Positions 6,424 through 12,999 of a stretch of DNA of 13,030 bases are shown here, one piece after another; position 1 is the first letter of the stretch, and each line of letters starts with the position of its first letter. Source of the stretch: an uncultured Roseiflexaceae bacterium. Its GTDB lineage: Bacteria; Chloroflexota; Chloroflexia; Chloroflexales; Roseiflexaceae. The stretch is from assembly GCA_937974195.1 (NCBI GenBank), contig CALJIC010000010.1, forward strand, positions 1 to 13,030. The letters run 5' to 3'. The notes beneath the pieces were generated by a model that did no database searches, was not told where the DNA came from, and was given only the letters and a program-made list of their open reading frames with translations. The position numbers and the translations under genes are program-made.

Positions 6424-7872
6424 CTACTGCCCGCACTGCCTGGCCTCCGCGAGCGCGTTCGCCTGCGCGAGCAGAGCGCCCGGATCTGCGTCCGCCGCGG
6501 CCTGCGCGACGTTGGCCGTGCTGAGCTGGAGCGGGTACGGCGGGGCCGAGTCGCCGACCGGCACGTTCACGCGGTGGACGGCGTAGCAGCCGTAGAAGCG
6601 CTGGACCGAGCCGTCGCTCTGGGTCGCGGCGATGACCACCGGCACGCCGTAGTAGACGCTGCCGGCGCCGGCGTCGCTCGTGACGGTGCCGGTCGTGATC
6701 GCGACCGAGGCGGTGTCGCGGTAGCCCGCGGCGAACTCCTGGTAGCTGGCCGGCACGGCGCCGGGCCGGCCCGGCTGCTCCCAGTAGCTGTAGGCGCGCT
6801 GGTACTCGCGCCGGTTGATCGCGTTGTAGTAGGAGTTCACCAGCGCCACCGGGTCGCTCCAGTTCGCGACGAGCGGCGGGCCGCTCAGGCCGCTCGCGAC
6901 CTGCACGCCGAAGACGATCGGCGGCTGGTCCGGCCCGCGCGTCACCTGCACCTGCAGGTAGTCGGGGCTACCGGCGGCGCCGGCGAGGCCGAACTGGAAC
7001 ACGTTGCGGCCCGGCTGCGGGCCGGCGGGCGCGAGCTGCCACGGAGGCGGGCCGGAGAGCTGGCGCAGCTGCACCTGGAGCGCGCCCGGGTCCACCGGCT
7101 GCGGGAACCGGAGCGAGACCGTGAGGCCCTTGGTGTCCCGCGGCACCAGCGCCGTCTGGCCCGGCTCGATCGCGATCGGATCCGGCGCCGCGGCGATCTC
7201 GATCCGCAGGCGGTCCTGCTCGCCGAGCAGCTGCGTGCCGAGCAGCCCGAGCAGCACCTGGCTGCCGGGCGGCAGCTCCGGGTGGTACTCGAAGCGGGCG
7301 CGCTCGAAGTACTGCACCGTGTAGGTGCGGCCGTCGGTCGGGCTGACCTCCTGGAACTCCTCGCTGATCGGGTAGCCGAAGATCGGCAGCCCGCCGTTCT
7401 GCCTCCAGAAGCTGAGGAAGCCGCGCCCGAGCGTGTGGCCGGTCTGCGGGAAGTACTCGATGCCCGGGTCGGCCGGGGCGCCGACCGGCTGGAAGGGCGG
7501 CTCGCCCTCGCGCCCCTGGGTGACCTCGCTGCCCAGCCGCCCGAGCAGCACCTGCGAGCCGGCCGGCAGCTCGGGGTGCAGCTCGAAGCGGGCGCGCTCG
7601 AACCACTGCACCTGCAGCTCCCGGCCGGTCGCCGGGTCCTGCTGCGTCCGCACGTCGGAGATCGGGTAGCCGAAGATCGGCAGTCCGCCGCCGCGCCGCC
7701 AGGTATCGAGGAACGCGCCCGACACCGTGTGGCCCGTCTCGGGGAAGAACTGGTCGTTGCTCTGGGCGCCGCCGGGGCGGGCCGGCAGCAGCGCCAGCAG
7801 GGCGCCGGCGAGCAGCGCCAGCAGGGCGAGCGGCGGGCCGTAGGGCGCTATCGCCGTGTATCGATCACGCAT
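6424..7872 (-). CDS. Secreted protein with two LGFP-like repeats and an NTF2-like C-terminal region
   Basis: This 482-residue exported protein is of unknown function. Residues 1 to about 37 are a signal peptide (basic MRDR start, hydrophobic LALLALLAGALLALL at 15-29, likely cleavage near GGAQ). Two ~73-residue repeats follow, at 42-114 and 140-212, each running FFPETGHT or YFPQTGHT, then a Trp, then GLPIFGYPIS, then VQWFERARFE or VQYFERARFE, then HPELPxGSQVLLGxLG. The layout recalls LGFP repeats, which bind cell-envelope glycans in other bacteria; this resemblance is by eye. Residues about 220-335 look like a beta-sandwich, and 340-440 begin with DPVALVNSYYNAINRREYQR, as in NTF2-like or DUF4878-type lipoproteins. 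C429 and C480 could form a disulfide. The ATG at 7872-7870 has a GGAG seven bases upstream. I associate this repeat mainly with Chloroflexota. Confidence 0.8.
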   Translation of the reverse strand: MRDRYTAIAPYGPPLALLALLAGALLALLPARPGGAQSNDQFFPETGHTVSGAFLDTWRRGGGLPIFGYPISDVRTQQDPATGRELQVQWFERARFELHPELPAGSQVLLGRLGSEVTQGREGEPPFQPVGAPADPGIEYFPQTGHTLGRGFLSFWRQNGGLPIFGYPISEEFQEVSPTDGRTYTVQYFERARFEYHPELPPGSQVLLGLLGTQLLGEQDRLRIEIAAAPDPIAIEPGQTALVPRDTKGLTVSLRFPQPVDPGALQVQLRQLSGPPPWQLAPAGPQPGRNVFQFGLAGAAGSPDYLQVQVTRGPDQPPIVFGVQVASGLSGPPLVANWSDPVALVNSYYNAINRREYQRAYSYWEQPGRPGAVPASYQEFAAGYRDTASVAITTGTVTSDAGAGSVYYGVPVVIAATQSDGSVQRFYGCYAVHRVNVPVGDSAPPYPLQLSTANVAQAAADADPGALLAQANALAEARQCGQ

Positions 7873-8192
7873 GTTGTCGCTCCATCCTTCTCAGGTCCGT
7901 GCGTGCCACGCAGCCCGCTCATCGCGCGCCTGGCGCCCCTGTGCGCGTGGTGCTACCCGGCGAGAGAGGCGCCACCGCCGGCGACATGCCGGGGAATCTG
8001 CCAGTGCTGATCGGCGAGAGGGGCGTGGGGAAGAACGCGCGGGCCGCCGCCCCCGCCGCGCGGCAGGAGATGCGGCCCTTCGGTGAGGACAGCAGACTCT
8101 GCGCCACGAGCGTCCCTGGCTCGCGGGTGGCGAACTCGCCGCAGCTCCACTCGCTTCGGAGGCGGCTCGGCGGGCGCAGCGGATCGATACTT
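7873..8192. other. 320-base gap with no convincing gene
   Basis: This gap lies between the nuclease stop and the start of the next minus-strand gene. Open frames on both strands here are short or are out-of-frame extensions with Arg/Ala/Gly-biased, family-less translations. I see only small inverted repeats (for example GGCGA-AC-TCGCC near 8127-8138 and CGAGC-GTCCCTG-GCTCG just before it), none strong enough to call a terminator, and no clear promoter for the gene starting at 7872. Confidence 0.5.
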
Positions 8193-9491
8193 CTACGGGT
8201 AGACGAAGCGGCTCACCTCTGCGCCGGCTGCATCTCTAAGGACGGCCGTGTCGCCGCTGTTGTTCCACACCGGCTGCGAGCGGCCCCAGTAGAGATCGGT
8301 GGCGGTGTCGGCGCCGGCCCGCACCCAGACGCGCACCTCGGCGCCCGGCGCGAGCGTGAACTCGGGGAACCTGTAGGTCGCCCCGGACGCGTCCGCCAGC
8401 GTCCAGCCGGTCATCGTGACGGGCGCGGAGCCCGCGTTCTGCAGCAGCACGTACTCGCCCGCGAGGTCGTCGCCCGGCGGGTTGTACTCGACGGTCACGA
8501 TCCGCACGCCGGCCCCCTGCGCCGCCTGTGTCGGGGCAGCCCCGCCGCCTCCGGCGCCGGGCGCGCAGCCCTCGCCGCTCAGCGCGGCCTCCACCGTGTC
8601 GGGGAGCTCGGCCAGCAGGTCCAGGCCAGTGAGCGACTCGATACAGCTGACAGTGGTGGCGAACTCCGTCCAGCGCCGGCCCGCCACCGACGCGTCGTTG
8701 GGCATCAGCACCGCGATCACCGTCGTGTCCCCGGTGATGCGCGCCAGGTCGCCCTGGCCGTCGGGCAGCACCACGGCCACCTTCCAGACCGCCGCGGGCA
8801 CGGTGATCGCGCCGTTGGCGATCGTCCCGGCGGCGCCCTGCGGCCCGGCGATGATGTACGCCTCGTTGCCGTCGCGCACGACGCTGCGCAGGTGCTCCTC
8901 CAGATCGGCCCAGGGCCCCTGGTTGTTGGCGGGCGCCTGCGGCACGATGTTGGTGAGGATGAAGGTCGCCTCGTTGTCGGCCGGGCTGGCGGTGCGGTCG
9001 GCCGAGGGCACCAGGTGGCCGCGGTCGTAGCCGCTGCCGGTGTAGTCGCGGTGCTGCGCCCGGTACCAGCCCTCCGGCAGCGAGGTGTCGGTGATGAACG
9101 GGCCGGAGTAGCGCTCGACGGAGCCCATGTCGGATGCGGAGAGGTGCCAGCTGGCCCAGATGGCCGTGCCGCGGCTGCGGTCGTAGCCGAGCGCGTACTG
9201 CGGGCGGCTGATGAGGTAGTTGTCCGGCTGGTTGGGGTCGCTGACGGCCCCGCTCGGGTTGCCGAGCATGAGATGGTCGTCGTCGCTCTGTCGTGCCGCC
9301 GGCGCGGTGGTCTGCCTCTGCGGCGTGCTGGGCGCGGCGGTGGGCGCCTGCGTCGTCGAGGGCTGCACCAGGTCCGTGCGGCTCAGGATGAACGCCACCA
9401 CGGCCAGCACCAGAAGGATCACGATCAGCTGCACGATGAGGCGACGCCGGGAAGTGCGTCGGCGGCGAGACGTGCGGCGTTGCCGGGGCAT
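8193..9491 (-). CDS. nucA: Membrane-anchored DNA/RNA non-specific endonuclease (NucA type) with C-terminal lamin-tail domain
   Basis: This 432-residue sugar-non-specific endonuclease would cleave DNA and RNA. Residues 1-18 are very Arg-rich, then one hydrophobic segment (18-37, LIVQLIVILLVLAVVAFIL) gives an N-in anchor or uncleaved signal, so the enzyme faces outside. A Thr/Pro/Gln/Ala-rich linker (about 43-68) precedes the nuclease domain (72 to about 305). It contains TGSGYDRGHLVPSADRT (151-167) with catalytic H159, then NNQGPWADLE (189-198) with metal ligand N190 and E198. R127 aligns approximately with NucA R93, by my recall of NucA R93/H124/N155/E163. C283 and C309 could pair. A Gly/Ala linker (310-325) leads to a lamin-tail domain (327-432: VTVEYNPPGDDLAGEYVLLQ, GWTLAD, GDTAVLRD), a fold often found on secreted nucleases. 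The ATG follows AGGAG by eight bases. The upstream inhibitor gene ends 11 bases before it. Confidence 0.92.
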   Translation of the reverse strand: MPRQRRTSRRRRTSRRRLIVQLIVILLVLAVVAFILSRTDLVQPSTTQAPTAAPSTPQRQTTAPAARQSDDDHLMLGNPSGAVSDPNQPDNYLISRPQYALGYDRSRGTAIWASWHLSASDMGSVERYSGPFITDTSLPEGWYRAQHRDYTGSGYDRGHLVPSADRTASPADNEATFILTNIVPQAPANNQGPWADLEEHLRSVVRDGNEAYIIAGPQGAAGTIANGAITVPAAVWKVAVVLPDGQGDLARITGDTTVIAVLMPNDASVAGRRWTEFATTVSCIESLTGLDLLAELPDTVEAALSGEGCAPGAGGGGAAPTQAAQGAGVRIVTVEYNPPGDDLAGEYVLLQNAGSAPVTMTGWTLADASGATYRFPEFTLAPGAEVRVWVRAGADTATDLYWGRSQPVWNNSGDTAVLRDAAGAEVSRFVYP

Positions 9492-9502
9492 AGCGAGGAC
9501 TC

Positions 9503-10555
9503 CTATGTCTGGATCAAAGTGGTGCGCAGGCCGACGGTGGCGCCCGCGGGGTCCTGGCCGGCGATGACGACGGTGACCTGGACCCGGCCGGCGTAGTAGA
9601 CGGCCACGTCGCGCAGGCGGGCGGCGATCAGATCGCGCAGCGCGGCGAAGCGGGCCGCCTGCTCGCGCTGCTCCTCGTCCATCCAGTCGGCGACGCGTGC
9701 GAGCGGGCCGAAGAAGGCGTCGAGCGTGCGCGTCTCGACCGGGGCGTCGGGCGGGAGCTCCAGGTGGGCGCGCAGCGAGTCGGGCGTCAGCGGCCCCTCG
9801 CCCTGCCAGCGGAACGGCTCGAGCGGGTAGTCGCTCTCGCTCGGCACGAGCAGGCCGTCGGCGGCCGCGGCGATCTCGGCGAGCGTGTCGTCCGCCGGCG
9901 CGGTCTCTTGGGCAGGCGGCGGCTCGGTCTCTTCAGCGGCGGGCGTTCCTTCCTGCGGCTCGGGCGTATCGCCGCCGTTCGCAGACGACGGCTCGGTTTC
10001 TTCAGCAGACAATTCAGGCTCTTCAGCAGGCGGCGGCTCAGTCTCTTCAGCGGCAGGCGTTCCTTCCTGCGGCTCGGGCGTATCGCCACCGTTCGCAGAC
10101 GACGGCTCGGCTTCTTCGGCGGACAATGCGGTCTCTTCGGCAGATGTCTCCGCGGGCGGCGGGGCGTCCGCGGCGGGCGTTCCTTCCTGCGGCTCGATTT
10201 CTTCAGCAGACAATTCAGGCTCTTCAGCAGGCGGCTCGGTTTCTTCGGCAGATGTCTCCGCGGGCGGCGGGGCGTCCAACTCAGCCGGAATGGCGCGCCG
10301 CAGCGCAGCGAGCGAGGCGTCGCCGATACCCTTCACCCTGGCCACCGCGCCGCCGTCCGCGTCGTGCAGCTGGCTCACGAACGAGGCCGGGTCGAGGCCG
10401 CGGAGCTGCGACTCCTCGGCGGCGGACGAATCCGTGACGAGCCGCAGGTCGCGCAGCAGCGCGCTGCGGATCCGGCGTCCGATAGCCAGCTGGCGGATCC
10501 AGGCCGCGAGCGCCGCCGCGCGGGCGGCATCGGAGCGGTCTTCTGTGGTAGGCAC
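9503..10555 (-). CDS. nuiA: NuiA-like nuclease inhibitor fused to an HhH-like N-terminal region by an acidic repeat linker
   Basis: This 350-residue protein has no signal peptide. Its C-terminal domain (about 224-350) matches the Anabaena nuclease A inhibitor NuiA by my recall: AAADGLLVPSESDYPLEPFRW (230-250) against NuiA ASDGLLFMSESEYPFEVFLW, LDAFFGP then ADWMDEE against FDSFFSR then QDWYEDEE, and a Thr at the very C-terminus. NuiA E24, W76 and T135, remembered as the NucA contact and metal-bridge residues, correspond to E240, W291 and T350. Residues 1-90 are helical and end in ARVKGIGDASLAALRRAI (72-89), which looks like a helix-hairpin-helix motif. Residues about 95-221 are a Pro/Glu/Ala-rich, strongly acidic linker with repeated units. 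The GTG at 10555-10553 is chosen over upstream in-frame starts because AGGGA sits five bases before it and the longer N-terminus is Arg-rich and spans the promoter. It would protect the cytoplasm from the nuclease encoded next. A domain search would settle the identity. Confidence 0.85.
   Translation of the reverse strand: MPTTEDRSDAARAAALAAWIRQLAIGRRIRSALLRDLRLVTDSSAAEESQLRGLDPASFVSQLHDADGGAVARVKGIGDASLAALRRAIPAELDAPPPAETSAEETEPPAEEPELSAEEIEPQEGTPAADAPPPAETSAEETALSAEEAEPSSANGGDTPEPQEGTPAAEETEPPPAEEPELSAEETEPSSANGGDTPEPQEGTPAAEETEPPPAQETAPADDTLAEIAAAADGLLVPSESDYPLEPFRWQGEGPLTPDSLRAHLELPPDAPVETRTLDAFFGPLARVADWMDEEQREQAARFAALRDLIAARLRDVAVYYAGRVQVTVVIAGQDPAGATVGLRTTLIQT
9912..10277. repeat. Mosaic in-frame repeats encoding the acidic linker of the inhibitor
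   Basis: The coding DNA for the linker is built from several repeated blocks. A 20-base core beginning GGCGTTCCTTCC occurs at 9942, 10056 and 10176 (spacings 114 and 120, both multiples of three). A block of about 37 bases is identical at 9997-10033 and 10198-10234, and another of about 36 bases at 10134-10169 and 10242-10277. The blocks are shuffled relative to each other, so the region grew by more than one duplication. All offsets keep the reading frame, which suggests selection for length or charge rather than exact sequence. Confidence 0.85.
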
Positions 10556-10589
10556 GGCGGTCCCTGTTGTTCCTCTGCACGGTCTTGCG

Positions 10590-10617
10590 GCGACCGGCGA
10601 GCCACTGCGCCGGTTGC
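10590..10617 (-). promoter_or_regulatory. Hairpin/dyad at the predicted transcription start of the inhibitor-nuclease operon
   Basis: GCGACCGGCG (10590-10599) and CGCCGGTTGC (10608-10617) are inverted with one G-T wobble pair and an eight-base loop. The dyad begins six bases after the candidate -10 box at complement 10624-10629, so its right arm would start at about +1. It could be an operator covering the start site or a 5'-terminal mRNA hairpin that protects the transcript. Confidence 0.45.
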
Positions 10618-10623
10618 AGAACC

Positions 10624-10632
10624 AGTATAGCA
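10624..10632 (-). promoter_or_regulatory. Extended -10 promoter (TGC TATACT) for the inhibitor-nuclease operon
   Basis: On the minus strand the sequence reads TGC-TATACT, a near-consensus extended -10 element, about 70 bases before the GTG at 10555. No strong -35 match is seen at 17-19 bases, as is common for extended -10 promoters. It points away from the plus-strand promoter at 10690-10719. Confidence 0.55.
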
Positions 10633-10689
10633 CCGAGGAACGACTGAGTTGTCGGGCGGCGGGCCGTACGCTGGCGCGCACCAACACCC

Positions 10690-10719
10690 TTGACGGCGCG
10701 CGCCGCGGGGGCGTATACT
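10690..10719 (+). promoter_or_regulatory. Sigma70-type promoter (TTGACG, 18-base spacer, TATACT) for the beta-helix/kinase operon
   Basis: The -35 box TTGACG at 10690-10695 and -10 box TATACT at 10714-10719 are separated by 18 bases, the best promoter match in the window. A perfect 10-bp palindrome, GGCGCGCGCC, overlaps the end of the -35 box and the spacer (10695-10704). The start codon is at 10802, leaving a 5' leader of about 75 bases with no clear Shine-Dalgarno sequence. Confidence 0.65.
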
Positions 10720-10801
10720 GCGCGTATCCCGAAGCACTCATGGCACATACGGCCACCGCACCGCCGCGGATTCCTCACGGGTAGCGAACACACGGCCGCC
10801 G

Positions 10802-12022
10802 ATGATGCAGAACGCCCTTGTCATACAGGCCGGCTCCGTCTACCGGGCGCTGACCGACCTCACCCACGAGCTGATCGGCGAGTCGCACGACGCTGCGGCG
10901 GCGATCCAGACCGCGATCGACGCGCTGGGCGCCGCGGGCGGCACGGTCACGCTGGGCCGCGGCCGGTTCGACCTGCGCGCGCCCGTCCGGCTGGCGAGCC
11001 GCGTCTGGCTGCGCGGCAGCGGCCGCGCGACGCGCCTGGTGGTCGCCGCGGACAACGCGGAGGGCATCGGGGTGCTGGCGTCCGGGGCGCACGGGGCGGT
11101 GGTGTCCGACATGGCGCTGCGCCCGGCGGAGTGGCAGGCGGGCGTGGCCGGCGTCGTGCTCGACGGCTGCGGCGACAGCGAGGCGCGCGACCTGTTCTGC
11201 GCCGGCTTCGGGCAGTGCGGGGTGTGGCTGCGCGGCAGCTCGTTCCTGTGCCGGGTCCGCGGGTGCAGCCTGGCCGGCAACGCCCGCGCCAACCTGCTGC
11301 TCGAGGAGCTGCGCAGCGGGCCGTACGGCAGCTACGTGCCCAACCTCGTCAGCGGCTGCACCTGCTACGCCGGCGGCGCGGGGATCGAGTGCCGCCGGGC
11401 GGTCGCCGTGAACATCACCGGCTGCGTGGTGCACCAGAGCCGCGGCCCGGCCTACCACTTCCACACGCGCAGCAACGGCGGGGCGCTGGTCGGCTCGCGC
11501 TCGTACCAGATCGGCGGCGATGCGGTCGTCGTGGAGCGCTCCGACGAGCTGACCCTCAGCGGCAACACGCTGTGCTGGCACGGCGACTGCGGGATCGTGG
11601 TGCGCGACTCGGCCTGGGGCGCGGTCACCGGCAACCAGATCGTGGACACCGGCAGCGGCGAGGCGCCCGACGCGTCGGGCGCGGCGCTCCGCGACGGGAT
11701 CGCGCTGTACGGCGCGAGCGGCTACCAGATCAGCGGGAACACAATCTTCAACTGGGGCGTCGCGCCGCCGCTGCGCTACGGCGTCTGGGAGGACGAGCGC
11801 GGCGCCGGGAACAGCATCGTGGGGAACAGCGTGAACTACTACGCGGCCGGGGCCGTCCTGGCGCAGGGCCAGGGCACGCTCAGCCGCGACAACCAGGGGC
11901 GCGGCGAGCGGCCGTACAACCTGCCGCCGGGCGCCGCGCTGCCGCCGGCCGAGCTCCAGCGCTTCCAGCGCGAGCTGACCGAGCAGTTCGTGGCGCTCTT
12001 GACTGAGCTGGAGGACCAATGA
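10802..12022 (+). CDS. Right-handed parallel beta-helix repeat protein (pectate-lyase-3-like fold)
   Basis: This 406-residue protein has an N-terminus (AAAAIQTAIDALGAAGGTVT, 31-50, then LRAPVRLASRVWLRGSG, 58-74) that is the classic entry to pectate-lyase-3/glycosyl-hydrolase-28-like beta-helices. From about 75 to 360 come rungs with the 'GNxI' type pattern: ITGCVVHQS, LSGNTLCWHGDCGIVV, VTGNQIVDTG, ISGNTIFNWGV, IVGNSVNYYAAGAV. About nine cysteines, many in 100-285, are high for this fold. There is no signal peptide, so unlike most pectinases it should be cytoplasmic. I see no motif that fixes a reaction; a polysaccharide lyase/hydrolase, epimerase or tailspike-like role are all open. Two ATGs are adjacent (10802 and 10805), neither with a clear ribosome site. 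The stop overlaps the next gene by four bases. Confidence 0.83.
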   Translation: MMQNALVIQAGSVYRALTDLTHELIGESHDAAAAIQTAIDALGAAGGTVTLGRGRFDLRAPVRLASRVWLRGSGRATRLVVAADNAEGIGVLASGAHGAVVSDMALRPAEWQAGVAGVVLDGCGDSEARDLFCAGFGQCGVWLRGSSFLCRVRGCSLAGNARANLLLEELRSGPYGSYVPNLVSGCTCYAGGAGIECRRAVAVNITGCVVHQSRGPAYHFHTRSNGGALVGSRSYQIGGDAVVVERSDELTLSGNTLCWHGDCGIVVRDSAWGAVTGNQIVDTGSGEAPDASGAALRDGIALYGASGYQISGNTIFNWGVAPPLRYGVWEDERGAGNSIVGNSVNYYAAGAVLAQGQGTLSRDNQGRGERPYNLPPGAALPPAELQRFQRELTEQFVALLTELEDQ

Positions 12023-12999
12023 CCGGCTGGCAGTACGATATCATCGGCGTCGGGTCGGTGGCGGTGGACGACCTGCTGTACGTGGCCGAGTACCCGCCGC
12101 CGGACTCGAAGACGCGCGTGCTGCGGCGGGTGCGCCAGTGCGGTGGCCTCACCGGCACCGCGCTGGTGGCCGCGGCGCGCGCCGGCGCCCGCTGCTGCTT
12201 CGCGGGCGTCGTCGGCACCGATGAGCTCTCGGACACTGTGGCCGAGCAGCTCGAGCGCATGGGCGTGTCGACCCGCTGGATGGCCCGCGCGCCGGCGGCG
12301 CGGGTCATCCACTCGGTGATCGTGGTCGAGCAGCGGCGCCAGACGCGCACGATCTTCTACGACCTGGAGGGCGCGCTCGGGGCGCTGCCGGACTGGCCGC
12401 CCGAGGAGGCGATCCTGTCGGCGCGCGCGCTGTACGTCGACCACCTCGACTGCGCGCGGTCGCTGCGGGCGGCGCGCCTGGCGAGCAGCGCCGGCATCCC
12501 GGTCATTGCGGACTTCGAGTACGTCTCGGCGCCGGAGTTCGAGGAGCTGCTCGGCCTGGTGAATCACCTCATTCTGCCGGCCGCGTTTGCGGCGGAGCTG
12601 AGCGGGGAGGACGATCCCGCGGCGGCGGCGCGCGCCCTCTGGAGCGAGCGGCGCGCGCTGGTGGCCGTGACCTGCGGCGTGGATGGCGTGTGGTGGGTGG
12701 AGCGCGATGCGCCTGAGGCGGCGTGGCACCAGCCGGCCTTCCCGGTCGAGACGGTCGACACCACCGGCTGCGGCGATGTGTTCCACGGCGCCTACGCCGC
12801 GGCGCTGGCCCACGGCCTGGACGCCCCGGAGCGCATCCGCTTCGCGGCGGCGGCGGCGGCGCTCAAGGCGACTGCGCCCGGCGGCCAGGCCGGAATCCCC
12901 AGCCGCGCCGATGTCGAGGCGTTCCTGGCCGAGCGGGCGGAGGCGGCGGCGGCCGAGGTCGGTGCGGCGGTCCGGCAGGGGCGGGCGCGCGCGCGCTGA
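12019..12999 (+). CDS. PfkB/ribokinase-family carbohydrate kinase
   Basis: This 326-residue kinase would phosphorylate a sugar, sugar acid or nucleoside with ATP. The N-terminal YDIIGVGSVAVDDLLYV (6-22) and CGGLTGTALVAAARAGA (41-57) form the substrate-side PfkB signature. The C-terminal signature is VDTTGCGDVFHGAYAAAL (246-263), with D253 as catalytic base and the anion hole around 250-253. C251 replaces the more common Ala/Gly in DTTGAGD, a tolerated variant. The ATG lies inside the stop of the beta-helix gene (ATGA at 12019-12022), so translation is probably coupled and the products may share a pathway, for example carbohydrate release then phosphorylation. The nearest specificities by eye are ribokinase, fructokinase or ketohexokinase-like, and I cannot choose. 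The tail after about 300 is Ala/Arg-rich. Nothing is visible in the last 31 bases of the window. Confidence 0.9.
   Translation: MTGWQYDIIGVGSVAVDDLLYVAEYPPPDSKTRVLRRVRQCGGLTGTALVAAARAGARCCFAGVVGTDELSDTVAEQLERMGVSTRWMARAPAARVIHSVIVVEQRRQTRTIFYDLEGALGALPDWPPEEAILSARALYVDHLDCARSLRAARLASSAGIPVIADFEYVSAPEFEELLGLVNHLILPAAFAAELSGEDDPAAAARALWSERRALVAVTCGVDGVWWVERDAPEAAWHQPAFPVETVDTTGCGDVFHGAYAAALAHGLDAPERIRFAAAAAALKATAPGGQAGIPSRADVEAFLAERAEAAAAEVGAAVRQGRARAR

Noticed and set aside
7953..8150. Small minus-strand ORF in the gap after the nuclease
   Set aside because: No ribosome site, a biased translation and no family resemblance. It is more likely random open frame in GC-rich DNA.
7899..9596. Plus-strand open frame of 565 codons opposite the nuclease
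   Set aside because: It is the antisense of the NucA-type gene, with low-complexity Gly/Arg/Ala/Val translation and no recognisable domain.
9912..10277. CRISPR-like or satellite repeats
   Set aside because: The repeats are inside an open coding frame, spaced in multiples of three and shuffled, with no constant spacers.
10556..10756. Upstream in-frame ATG giving 67 extra residues on the inhibitor
   Set aside because: The added stretch is Arg/Ser-rich, crosses the proposed promoter and start-site dyad, and has no ribosome site as good as the one before the GTG at 10555.
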